Position numbers and translations under genes: made by a program
Notes under the pieces: model-generated
The model's input: the letters and a program-made list of their open reading frames with translations, nothing else
Database searches by the model: none
Told to the model about the DNA's origin: nothing
Shown: positions 50,960-59,320 of the stretch, in pieces
Layout of the letters: the number at the start of each line of letters is the position of its first letter
How positions within the stretch are numbered: position 1 is the stretch's first letter
Source: Nocardia fusca NBRC 14340
GTDB lineage: Bacteria > Actinomycetota > Actinomycetes > Mycobacteriales > Mycobacteriaceae
DNA: 64,000 nucleotides
Assembly: GCF_001618425.1 (NCBI RefSeq)
Contig: NZ_BDCU01000017.1
Span: 248,001 to 312,000, forward strand
Direction: 5' to 3'

Positions 50960-52711
50960 ATGTTCGCCCTGTGGACCTGGACCGGGCGGGAGCCCGGCCC
51001 GGCACCCACGGGAATCGGCGACACCGCGACCCTCGCGCTGGCCGTACCCGGCGGAACCCGGGCCCAGGCACGTGCGGGAAGTATCACCCTGCAGGTCATC
51101 CCGGTCGACTGCGCGCTGGTGGACCCCGCCGGTCTCGCCGGATTCGCACCTGCCGAGCCGGGCCACTCCACCCGCGCCTGGCAGGCGATTCTGACCGGCG
51201 AACACGCGGACCTCCCTCTCGCCGGGCACGCGTTTCCCAACGCGACGGGGACCGCAATGCTCACCGGTGAGCACGCCCGATCGGTGCTCCACGACACCAC
51301 GGCCGTCGCCGCCGGCCTGCGCGACGACCTACTCGCCGACCTGCGGCCCTATCAGGCGCGCGGAATCGGCTGGTTGCGCGCCACCGTCGCCCACCATGGC
51401 GGGGCGGTCCTCGCCGACGAGATGGGTCTCGGCAAAACCGTGCAGACCATCGGTCTGCTGCTCGGGCGGGCCGACCACGGTACGCAACTCGTGGTGTGCC
51501 CGACCTCGCTGGTGGGCAATTGGGTACACGAGATACAGCGTTTCGCTCCCGCCCTGCGGCCGGTGGCCTGGCGGGGTGGCGAGATCGGCACCGCGGCCGG
51601 CGATATCGTCGTGACGGGCTACCCCGTGCTGCGGCTGCACGGTCACCGACTCACCGGAAACCACTGGGCGACCGTGGTGTTCGACGAGGCCCAGGCGTTG
51701 AAGAATCCCCGCACACAGGTGTCGAAGGCGGCCCACGCTCTCGACGCCGCGGCCGTCGTCGCGCTGACCGGTACCCCGGTGGAAAATCACCTCGAGGAAC
51801 TGTGGTCGCTGCTGCACCTCGTGGCACCACGCCTGTTCGGGCATCGCGCCCAGTTCCGGCGGCGCTTCGTCAAACCCATCGAGCAGGGTTCGGCCACTGC
51901 GGCAGCGCGCCTGCAGGACGCGATCGAACCGGTCCTGCTCGCCCGCCGTAAGGCTCAGGTCGCCGCCGCGCTCCCGGCCAAGATCCACAACGATCTGCTG
52001 TGCGATCTCACCCCCGAACAGGAGAAACTCTACGATCAGTTGCTCGACCGCGCGGTCGCCGACGGCTTCGGTACTGGCACCCAGCGGCAGACCCGGGTGC
52101 TGGCGGCGCTCACCGCGCTGAAACAGGTGTGCAACCATCCCGGCCTGGTGGACGGTGACCAGGGCGAATTAGGGGGCCGCTCGGGGAAACTCGACTTGTG
52201 CACCGATATCGTCGCCGCCAACCTCGACAACGGCGCGCCGACGCTGATCTTCACCCAGTACCGGGCCACCGGTGACCTGCTGGTGCGGCATCTGGCCGAA
52301 CAGTTCGCCATCACCGCGCCGTTCTTCCACGGCGGGCTGACCCAGGCCGAACGCGCGGCGATCGTCACCCGGTTCCAGTCCCCCGGCGGACCACCGGTCC
52401 TGGTGCTCAGCCTGCGGGCGGCGGGTACCGGGCTCACTCTCACCCGGGCCGCGGATGTGATCCATTTCGACCGATGGTGGAATCCCGCCGTCGATGCCCA
52501 GGCCTCCGACCGGGTGCACCGGATCGGGCAGACCCGCACGGTCACCGTCACCACACTGACCTCGGCCACCACGGTCGAGGAACATATCGCGGGAATGCAG
52601 CGCCGCAAATCCGCGCTCACCGATCTCGGCGACGGAAGCGGTATCGCCGATCTCGCCCGGCTCGACGACGAGCGACTCCTGGAAGTGCTGCGACGGAAGC
52701 GGGGAAACTGA
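50960..52711 (+). CDS. SNF2-family DNA translocase/helicase
   Basis: A 583-residue (from ATG 50960) SNF2/Rad54-type ATPase. Motifs: LADEMGLGKTVQTIG (I), VVCPTSLVGNW (Ia), VFDEAQALKN (II, DEAQ), ALTGTPVENHLEELWSLL (III), LIFTQYRATGDLLV (IV), LSLRAAGTGLTLTRA (V) and SDRVHRIGQTRTV (VI). The set is complete, so the motor should be active. The N-terminal region is only about 130 residues, against several hundred in typical actinobacterial homologues. Coding character continues upstream to about 50921 with no ATG/GTG/TTG, so a CTG start is possible. It overlaps the SWIM gene by 1 nt. Confidence 0.92.
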   Translation: MFALWTWTGREPGPAPTGIGDTATLALAVPGGTRAQARAGSITLQVIPVDCALVDPAGLAGFAPAEPGHSTRAWQAILTGEHADLPLAGHAFPNATGTAMLTGEHARSVLHDTTAVAAGLRDDLLADLRPYQARGIGWLRATVAHHGGAVLADEMGLGKTVQTIGLLLGRADHGTQLVVCPTSLVGNWVHEIQRFAPALRPVAWRGGEIGTAAGDIVVTGYPVLRLHGHRLTGNHWATVVFDEAQALKNPRTQVSKAAHALDAAAVVALTGTPVENHLEELWSLLHLVAPRLFGHRAQFRRRFVKPIEQGSATAAARLQDAIEPVLLARRKAQVAAALPAKIHNDLLCDLTPEQEKLYDQLLDRAVADGFGTGTQRQTRVLAALTALKQVCNHPGLVDGDQGELGGRSGKLDLCTDIVAANLDNGAPTLIFTQYRATGDLLVRHLAEQFAITAPFFHGGLTQAERAAIVTRFQSPGGPPVLVLSLRAAGTGLTLTRAADVIHFDRWWNPAVDAQASDRVHRIGQTRTVTVTTLTSATTVEEHIAGMQRRKSALTDLGDGSGIADLARLDDERLLEVLRRKRGN

Positions 52712-53271
52712 TGGCGGACAACGAATTCGGCTACACCCGCTGGGGGATGGACTGGGTCCGGCTGGCCGAGCCGCTACGGCAGACCCGCCCCGAGCCGATG
52801 CTCCCGCGGGCGCGCAGTATCGCCCGCAACGACGGGGTCCGGTCCGTGGTGGAAGGGCGTACCGTCCGCGCGCACATCCACCGCGGGGGCCAGGCGTCGG
52901 TCGTCCATCTCGAACTGGCGCCGCTCACCCGGACCGCGCTCACGGCACTGTCCGCGATCGTCGGCGCCGAACCCACCCTGCTGACCGATGAGATGCATGC
53001 GGCGGCCTTCGCGGCGGGCGTCTCGGTGGCCCCGGAACCCGCGGCGATCGATTGCTCGTGCCGCGCGCGCACCGCACGCTGTCTCCATGTACTGGCCACG
53101 TTCTACGATCTCGCCCGCCGGGTCGACGAGGATCCGCGGCTGAGTCTGGATATGCAGGGGTACGGCCACCCGGATCACAGTGCCGCGCCGGGCGATTCCG
53201 GCGAGAGGTCGGAAACACCGCGCTGGATACCGCTCAACGCATTGGACCCCGCGATGTTCTTCGACGTGTGA
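52711..53271 (+). CDS. SWIM zinc-finger protein
   Basis: A 186-residue protein with a SWIM-type zinc motif CSC...CLH (near 115-125; CxCx7CxH) in the context IDCSCRARTARCLHVLATF. SWIM domains bind DNA or protein and often accompany SNF2 ATPases in bacteria. The N-terminus (FGYTRWGMDWVRLAEP) resembles other helicase-linked SWIM proteins. ATG 52711 overlaps the helicase stop (TGATG), so both are made together and probably act as a complex. Confidence 0.88.
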   Translation: MADNEFGYTRWGMDWVRLAEPLRQTRPEPMLPRARSIARNDGVRSVVEGRTVRAHIHRGGQASVVHLELAPLTRTALTALSAIVGAEPTLLTDEMHAAAFAAGVSVAPEPAAIDCSCRARTARCLHVLATFYDLARRVDEDPRLSLDMQGYGHPDHSAAPGDSGERSETPRWIPLNALDPAMFFDV

Positions 53272-53275
53272 GCCC

Positions 53276-53295
53276 GGACACCGGCGCCGGTGTCC
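53276..53295. terminator. Palindromic terminator
   Basis: A perfect 20-bp palindrome (GGACACCGGC/GCCGGTGTCC) directly after the SWIM stop, between converging genes. It can form an 8-bp stem with a 4-nt loop. Confidence 0.7.
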
Positions 53296-53327
53296 CCGAG
53301 CCGGACCGCCGAAGGGGCCGCGGCAGT

Positions 53328-55070
53328 TCACATCCGGCGCAGCGCGGCGATTCGCTCGCCGAGCTGATCGGCGGTGGCCAGTGCGGTGGGCGGCCCGCCG
53401 CACTGGCGCCGCAGCTCGCCGTGGATCACCCCGTGTGGTTTACCGGTGCGGTGGTGATGCATCGCGACCAGGCTGTTCAGCTCACGCCGCAGTTCGCCCA
53501 ATTTGTCGGCGGTCGCCACCCGCTCGGCGGCATTACCCGCTGCCGGGGACACGGGGGCCGGTGCCTCCGGTTCGGCCTTGGACCGGTCGGCGATCTGCCG
53601 GGCCTGCCGCTCCCGCAGCAGCGCACGCATCTGATCGGCATCGAGCAGCCCGGGAATGCCCAGGTAGTCGGCTTCTTCGGCGCTACCGGCGAACGTCGCG
53701 GTACCGAACGACGACCCGTCGTAGATCACCTGGTCCAGTTCGGCGTCGGCAGCCAGCGGCACGAACGCCTTCTCTGCCTCGCCCGGTTCGTCCTGCTGCT
53801 TGTTCGCCTCGGCGAGCAGGTCGTCGTCGAGACCGTCCTTCTCACGGTGCGGCTTCCCGATGACATGGTCGCGCTGGACCTCGAGCTGGGCGGCGAGATC
53901 CAGCAGCACCGGAACCGACGGCAGGAACACACTCGCCGTCTCGCCCGGCCGCCGGGCGCGGACGAACCGGCCGATGGCCTGGGCGAAATACAGTGGCGTC
54001 GAGGCGCTGGTGGCGTACACACCGACGGCCAGCCGCGGAACGTCCACGCCCTCGGAGACCATTCGCACCGCGACCATCCACGGCTGGGTGCCCGCACTGA
54101 ACTCGCCGATCCGGGCCGAGGAGGTGGGGTCGTCGGAGAGCACCAGCACCGGCCGGTTACCGGTGAGATGCTCGATCAGTTCCGCGTAGGCGCGGGCCCT
54201 TTCCTGATCGGAGGCGATCACCAGGCCGCCGGCATCGTGCATACCGCCCTCACGTAGCTGCGCCAGGCGCATATCCGCCGCGCGCAGTACCGCGTAGATC
54301 CAGTCCCCCGCCGGGTCGAGCGCGGTACGCCAGGCCCGGGCGGTCTGTTCGGCGTTCAGCGGTTCACCGAGCCGGGCGGTGTACTCCTCGCCCGCGCTGT
54401 CGCGCCAGTGCGCTTCGCCGGAGTAGGCGAGGAACACCACCGGCCGCACGACCCCGTCGGCGAGCGCCTCGGTGTAGCCGTAACTGTGATCGGCCCGCGA
54501 CCGCGGCAGACCGGCCTCGTCGGGTTCATAGGTGATGAACGGGATCTGGCTGTCGTCGCTGCGGAACGGCGTGCCGGTGAGTGCCAGCCGGCGGGTGGCG
54601 TCACCGAACGCCTCGGCCACCGCGTCGCCCCAGCTCTTGGAATCGCCGGCGTGATGGATCTCGTCCAGGATCACCAGGGTGCGCCGGTTCTCGGTGCGCA
54701 CCCGGTGCTTGAACGGATGCGCGGCGACCTGGGCGTAGGTGACCACCACGCCGTGATAGTCCCCCGAGGTGCCACCGGTGGTGTTGGAGAAGTTCGAATC
54801 CAGCGCCAGTCCCGAGCGCACCCCCGACGCGGCCCACTGATGTTTCAGATGTTCGGTCGGCGCGACCACAGTGACCTGGTCGACCGTACGATCGGCCAGC
54901 AATTCCGCCGCGACCCGCAGCGCGAAGGTCGTCTTACCGGCCCCAGGAGTCGCCACAGCGAGGAAATCACGGGGTTTGGTCGCGAGGTACCGGGTGAGCG
55001 CGCGCCGCTGCCACGCGCGCAGGGATGCGCCCGGAACCTCCGTCGCAATAGCACCGCTCGCATCGGTCAC
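53328..55070 (-). CDS. DEAD/DEAH-box superfamily 2 helicase
   Basis: A protein of about 580 residues. Motifs: AVATPGAGKTTFALRVA (I), VVAPTEHLKHQW (Ia), LVILDEIHHAGDS (II, DEIH), LTGTPFRSDD (III), MVSEGVDVPRLAVGVY (V) and AQAIGRFVRARRPGE (VI). The C-terminal 200 residues are charged and of unknown role. It resembles the RAD25/type III restriction-like helicases that stand alone in actinobacteria. GTG 55070 is preferred because TAGTGT (55079-55084 on the minus strand) lies 8 nt upstream; GTG 55082 is the alternative. Confidence 0.9.
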   Translation of the reverse strand: MTDASGAIATEVPGASLRAWQRRALTRYLATKPRDFLAVATPGAGKTTFALRVAAELLADRTVDQVTVVAPTEHLKHQWAASGVRSGLALDSNFSNTTGGTSGDYHGVVVTYAQVAAHPFKHRVRTENRRTLVILDEIHHAGDSKSWGDAVAEAFGDATRRLALTGTPFRSDDSQIPFITYEPDEAGLPRSRADHSYGYTEALADGVVRPVVFLAYSGEAHWRDSAGEEYTARLGEPLNAEQTARAWRTALDPAGDWIYAVLRAADMRLAQLREGGMHDAGGLVIASDQERARAYAELIEHLTGNRPVLVLSDDPTSSARIGEFSAGTQPWMVAVRMVSEGVDVPRLAVGVYATSASTPLYFAQAIGRFVRARRPGETASVFLPSVPVLLDLAAQLEVQRDHVIGKPHREKDGLDDDLLAEANKQQDEPGEAEKAFVPLAADAELDQVIYDGSSFGTATFAGSAEEADYLGIPGLLDADQMRALLRERQARQIADRSKAEPEAPAPVSPAAGNAAERVATADKLGELRRELNSLVAMHHHRTGKPHGVIHGELRRQCGGPPTALATADQLGERIAALRRM

Positions 55071-55256
55071 GGAGACAAACACTAGCGGTCGTGGCGGCGA
55101 TGGCGCCAAACCGGCGCGGGGCCCGCGACAGGCGTCACACGCCGTGGGGGGCGGTTTTCGGGCCGTGCTCGGTCACCGGCGATTCACCGATCGCCCCCCG
55201 ACACGTTGCCCGCCGCCATACCGCTGGGCGTCCGGGTGCGCGATGCTGGACAGACC

Positions 55257-56357
55257 ATGCACAGTTACGGACGCGAACCCGGCGCGGACCCGTCGGGTAC
55301 CGCGTGGGCCCGGCGCGCCCTCGCCCAGATCGGCCGGCTGGTGGTCCGGGTGGCTGCGAAGGCCTGGGACGACTCGATCTTCGCGAAATCCGCCGCCGCC
55401 GCCTTCTGGCAGACCCTGTCGCTGGTACCGCTGCTGTTCGGCCTGTTGGGCGGGCTGGGTTACGTCAGCGGCCTCTTCGGGCCGGACACCGTGGAGATCG
55501 TGGAATCGAAAGCTCTCACGTTCAGTCGCGACCTGTTCAGTCAGAGTGTGGTCACCGATCTGATCGAGCCGACGATCCGCGATGTGCTCGGGCGCGGCCG
55601 GGCCGCGTTCGTCTCGGTGGGTTTCGTCCTCTCGCTGTGGGCCGGTTCCTCGGCCATGGCGACCTTCGTCGACGCGATCGTGGAGGCGCACGGCCAGCAG
55701 GACGCGCGGAACCCGATCTGGCAGCGCATCTTCGCCCTGCTCCTCTACGTCCAGTTCCTGATCGCGGCGATCTTCATCCTGCCGCTCATCGCGCTGGGCC
55801 CGGTGCTCATCGGGCGGGTACTGCCGGATTCGTGGCTGGAGCCGGGACTGCGCCTGATCGATATGTTCTACTACCCCGCGGTGGGGTTGCTACTCATCGT
55901 CGGGCTGGCCACGCTGTACAAACTCGCGCTGCACAGTTCGCTGCCCTACCACCGGCTGTTCTGTGGAGCCTTGCTGGCGGCGGTGTTCTTCATGGCGGCC
56001 AGCGATGTCCTGCGCCACTATCTGGCCCTGGTGACCCGGACGGGGGTCACCTACGGCGCCCTGGCCACCCCGATCGCGTTCCTGCTGTTCACGTTCTTCC
56101 TGGGTTTCGCGGTGATTCTCGGCGCGGAATTCAACGCGGCGGTCCAGGAGTTCTGGCCGGCCCGGGCCACCCGGATAGAACAGTTCAAGGCATGGCTGGC
56201 CAAACGCCGCAGCGAGGCGCAGGGCGAAGTGGAGGCCGATCCGGCCGATCCGGGTGCCCACCGGATCCCGCGCCGACGCGGGGCACGCCGCGGCGACGAC
56301 AGTGGCCCGGAGGGCGGTTCTGCGGGCGGGGCACCGGCGCCGGTTGTCACCCGCTGA
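55257..56357 (+). CDS. YihY/BrkB-family membrane protein (Rv2707-like)
   Basis: A 366-residue protein with a polar N-terminus and six transmembrane helices. Conserved blocks: DDSIFAKSAAAAFWQTLSLVPLL, VLSLWAGSSAMATFVDAIVEAH, and YGALATPIAFLLFTFFLGFAVILGAEFNAA. The C-terminal 60 residues are disordered and charged. The family is annotated as virulence factor BrkB or, loosely, as an RNase, without firm biochemistry. ATG 55257 was chosen from homology. It matches the Rv2707 position. Confidence 0.9.
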   Translation: MHSYGREPGADPSGTAWARRALAQIGRLVVRVAAKAWDDSIFAKSAAAAFWQTLSLVPLLFGLLGGLGYVSGLFGPDTVEIVESKALTFSRDLFSQSVVTDLIEPTIRDVLGRGRAAFVSVGFVLSLWAGSSAMATFVDAIVEAHGQQDARNPIWQRIFALLLYVQFLIAAIFILPLIALGPVLIGRVLPDSWLEPGLRLIDMFYYPAVGLLLIVGLATLYKLALHSSLPYHRLFCGALLAAVFFMAASDVLRHYLALVTRTGVTYGALATPIAFLLFTFFLGFAVILGAEFNAAVQEFWPARATRIEQFKAWLAKRRSEAQGEVEADPADPGAHRIPRRRGARRGDDSGPEGGSAGGAPAPVVTR

Positions 56358-56556
56358 CCTGCCGACGGACACGTCGACGGTCGGCGAGACCACCCGGGCG
56401 GCCGATGCCGGAGGGGTGGTGCGGAACTCTTCCCTCCGAGCCGGGCCGCGCCGGAGCGTCGGCGGTGCGCCCGGTGCGGCGGCCTTTGCCGGTACCGCCC
56501 ATGGCGCACGTCTGCACGGGCCGATGCGCTTCTGCGGCCGCGTGGCCGGGATGCGG

Positions 56557-56802
56557 TCACTCGCCCTTACGAAGGGTCTCGTAGACCTTCTTGCACTCGG
56601 GGCAGACCGGCGAACCGGGCTTCGGCGAGCGCGTCACCGGGAAGACTTCCCCGCACAGCGCCACCACCATGGTGCCCATCACGGCACTCTCGGCGATCTT
56701 GTCCTTCTTCACATAGTGGAAGAACTTGGGGGTGTCGTCACCGGTGGTCTCGTCGGTGGTCGTATCGGGGCGGACCAGAGTATCGGTACTCACGCCCTCC
56801 AT
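56557..56802 (-). CDS. DUF3039 protein (Rv2708c-like)
   Basis: An 81-residue protein with the DUF3039 pattern: FHYVKKDKIAESAVMGTMVVALCGEVFP and PVCPECKKVYETL, split here for length. Cys in LCGE, His near the start of the block and CPEC form a likely zinc site. It is widespread in actinobacteria, with unknown function. GTG or ATG ambiguity at the start is minor. Confidence 0.9.
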   Translation of the reverse strand: MEGVSTDTLVRPDTTTDETTGDDTPKFFHYVKKDKIAESAVMGTMVVALCGEVFPVTRSPKPGSPVCPECKKVYETLRKGE

Positions 56803-57095
56803 GATGCCGCATCACGGCACCGCGCTCGCGGGATCACCCCCGCGACCGGGCCCCTACCGGCGTGTGGTGATGGCGGCCGCCTCGCGGTTCCGCCGGCCCG
56901 GGCGGGCGGGCGGTCGACGCGACGGGGCGCCGCGCACAGCGGTCGGTCCGGCCGGGAGAAGGCGTGGCCCGCGGCCACAGCCGACGGCGATCGGGCACCC
57001 TCTCGAAACGACCGAACCCGGCGGCGCGGCCGTCGTGCACGATTCCCGGCGGACGCGTTGTACACGGCGGCGGCGATAGTGCAAGACTCGAAGGT

Positions 57096-57536
57096 ATGCA
57101 GCAGCACGGCGAAGACTCCGAGCGCCGCTCGGAGCACCTCGACGCCGGTGCGAGCGGTCCCGGTGAGCCCCCCGGCACACCGCGGCCGGCCCGTCCCTCT
57201 CGTTCGCGCGGATACTTCCCCGGCGACGACGCCAGACACGCGGCGCTGATCACGAAGGCTGCCCCGTCCTTCGAGGAGCAGCACCGGGCCCGGGTTCGCC
57301 GGTACACGATCATCATGGCGTTCCGGATCCCGGCGCTGATCCTGGCCGGGGTGGCCTACACGGTCTTCGGGAACGCCCTGATCTCGATCCTGATCATGGC
57401 GGCTTCGGTCCCCCTGCCGTGGATCGCGGTCCTCATCGCCAACGACCGGCCGCCGCGGGACAAGAACGAACCCAGCCGTTGGGACCGCCCGCGTCCCGCG
57501 CTGGAGGAACGCCGGCACGACCAGATCGACGGCTAG
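57096..57536 (+). CDS. DUF3099 membrane protein (Rv2709-like)
   Basis: A 146-residue protein. After a hydrophilic N-terminus (1-50) comes ALITKAAPSFEEQHRARVRRY, then two transmembrane helices (IIMAFRIPALILAGVAY and ALISILIMAASVPLPWIAVLIAND). This is the DUF3099 layout. Function unknown. ATG 57096; the frame is open upstream, but the family begins here. Confidence 0.87.
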   Translation: MQQHGEDSERRSEHLDAGASGPGEPPGTPRPARPSRSRGYFPGDDARHAALITKAAPSFEEQHRARVRRYTIIMAFRIPALILAGVAYTVFGNALISILIMAASVPLPWIAVLIANDRPPRDKNEPSRWDRPRPALEERRHDQIDG

Positions 57537-57620
57537 ACCGCTCGTCATCGCCTACTCCGGCCACATCGCCACGGCGGTGCGGCCATCCGGCCGGGCCCGC
57601 GGAGGTGGCAGAGTACCGCT

Positions 57621-59144
57621 GTGCCCACCTACGGATCGACTGTCCGATCACCCCTGACCGCCCTGTGCCCGTCCCTGCGCACCGCGCTGACCAGGGTCGG
57701 ATACGACGCCGACACTTTGCTCGAAACGCTGGGCGACGAAGCGCACAGCGCCCTGGGCCGCGGGGAACCGGTACCGGTGCGCCGGGCCGCGCGCGCCGCC
57801 GGCGAACTGGGCGCGCTCGTCCGTCTGCTCCTCCTCGGTGACGCATTGGACGAGCGCGAGGCCGCCGCGGCACTGGCTCCGGTGCGGATCGACGAGGCCG
57901 TGGCGGCCGGACTGCTGACCCGCTCGGGCCGCGAGGTCCGCGCGGCGCTGGACCTGCGCCCGACCGATATCGGCGCGGGCAACCGCTGGATCCTGTCCGA
58001 CCTCGACGATTCGATGCACCGGCGCATCCTGACCGAGGACCATGTACTCGGCGTCGGCCATGCCTCGCTCTCGCTGCTGCGGGCCACCCCGACGGCACCG
58101 GTCGGCTCGGTGCTGGATCTGGGCACCGGCTGCGGTATCCAGGCCGTGCACGCCGCGTCCTACGCCCGGTCGGTCACCGCCACGGATGTGAATCCGCGCG
58201 CGCTGTGGCTGGCCGAGGCCACCGCGGCGCTCAACGATCTGGATATCGACCTGGTGCCCGGGTCGTGGTTCGAACCCGTCGCCGGGCGCCGGTTCGATCA
58301 GGTGGTGGCCAATCCGCCCTTCGTGGTGGGGCCCGCCCGGGTCGAGCACACCTACCGTGATTCCGGGCTCGCCCTCGACGGCGCCAGCGAATTGGTGATC
58401 TCGGGTGTCCCCCGGCTGCTGGCCCCCGGCGGAACCGCCGCGGTGCTGGCCGCCTGGGTGCAGACCGAGGACCAGGACTGGCGGCAGCGCGTCTCGAGCT
58501 GGTTGCCCGCGCACGGTATCGACGCGTGGGTCGTCCAGCGTGATGTCGCCGACCCCGCGCTGTACGTGGGCACCTGGCTGCGCGACGCCGGCCTCGATCC
58601 GCGCACCCTCGCGGCCCAGCAGCGGGCCGAGGAATGGCTGACCGCGCTGGAACAGGCCCGGGTGACCGGTATCGGTTTCGGTTTCGTCTACCTGCGCGCC
58701 GTGGATGCGCCGACCGAACTACTGGCCGAGGACCTCACCCACGGCTTCGACGATCCGCTCGGTGCGGAAGCGCTGGCCTACTTCCAGCGATCCGCCTGGT
58801 TGCGCGATATCGCCGGTGATCCGGACCGGGCCCGGCGCTCGCGCTATCGGGTCGACCCGGCGACCGCGCTCGAGCGGGTTTCGCTGCCGGGTGAGCAGGG
58901 CTGGGAGCAGCGGGTGATGCGCCTGCACCGGGGCGACGGACCGCGGTGGCAGCACGAAGTGGACGAGACGACGGTCTCCCTGCTGGCGGGAATGCGGCCC
59001 GACGGCCTGCCGTTGTACGAACTGATCGAACTGCTGGCACTGTCACAGGGAGCGGAGGAGGTCTCCCCCGAGTTCGCGGATGCCGCCCTCGGAGTGGTCA
59101 CCGGCTTGGTGAGGCACGGGTTGATTCACCCGGTACCGCACTAG
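57621..59144 (+). CDS. Class I SAM-dependent methyltransferase with NPPF motif
   Basis: A 507-residue protein. Residues 1-125 form an N-terminal helical domain. The Rossmann methyltransferase core follows, with motif I VLDLGTGCGIQAVHAASYA near 157-175 and catalytic NPPF near 233-236. This NPPF is typical of enzymes methylating amide or exocyclic amino nitrogens (HemK/PrmC, RsmC, adenine-N6). A long C-terminal domain (340-507) ends in a winged-helix-like region. GTG 57621. Substrate unknown: ribosomal RNA, a protein glutamine or DNA adenine are all possible. It lies between the Rv2709-like gene and sigB. Confidence 0.87.
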   Translation: MPTYGSTVRSPLTALCPSLRTALTRVGYDADTLLETLGDEAHSALGRGEPVPVRRAARAAGELGALVRLLLLGDALDEREAAAALAPVRIDEAVAAGLLTRSGREVRAALDLRPTDIGAGNRWILSDLDDSMHRRILTEDHVLGVGHASLSLLRATPTAPVGSVLDLGTGCGIQAVHAASYARSVTATDVNPRALWLAEATAALNDLDIDLVPGSWFEPVAGRRFDQVVANPPFVVGPARVEHTYRDSGLALDGASELVISGVPRLLAPGGTAAVLAAWVQTEDQDWRQRVSSWLPAHGIDAWVVQRDVADPALYVGTWLRDAGLDPRTLAAQQRAEEWLTALEQARVTGIGFGFVYLRAVDAPTELLAEDLTHGFDDPLGAEALAYFQRSAWLRDIAGDPDRARRSRYRVDPATALERVSLPGEQGWEQRVMRLHRGDGPRWQHEVDETTVSLLAGMRPDGLPLYELIELLALSQGAEEVSPEFADAALGVVTGLVRHGLIHPVPH

Positions 59145-59190
59145 GGGTACGCGCCCACCGCGTGTCCCGCCACCTGCCGAGGGGCTCTCG

Positions 59191-59208
59191 TTCTCAGGAA
59201 CTTCTCAG
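59191..59208 (+). repeat. 11-bp-spaced direct repeat upstream of sigB
   Basis: TTCTCAG occurs at 59191-59197 and 59202-59208, each followed by GGAAC or AAC. The 11-bp spacing puts both on the same DNA face. The position, about 60 nt above the ECF-type promoter, suits an activator site. Confidence 0.4.
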
Positions 59209-59259
59209 AACGCCACAGTGAAAACCGCAGTTCAGAGCGGTTTATCCGCGCCCGGCGAG

Positions 59260-59285
59260 GGAACTTTCCCTATGTCGGGTCCGTT
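59260..59285 (+). promoter_or_regulatory. ECF-type (SigE/SigH-like) promoter of sigB
   Basis: GGAAC (59260-59264) and CGTT (59282-59285) are separated by 17 nt, matching the GGAAC-N16-18-CGTT consensus of SigE/SigH promoters. In M. tuberculosis sigB is known to be driven from such a promoter under stress. The start codon is 35 nt downstream, with an AGGAGG site. Confidence 0.75.
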
Positions 59286-59320
59286 GTTCGGAGTGAGACA
59301 CCACCGACAGGAGGCAAGTC

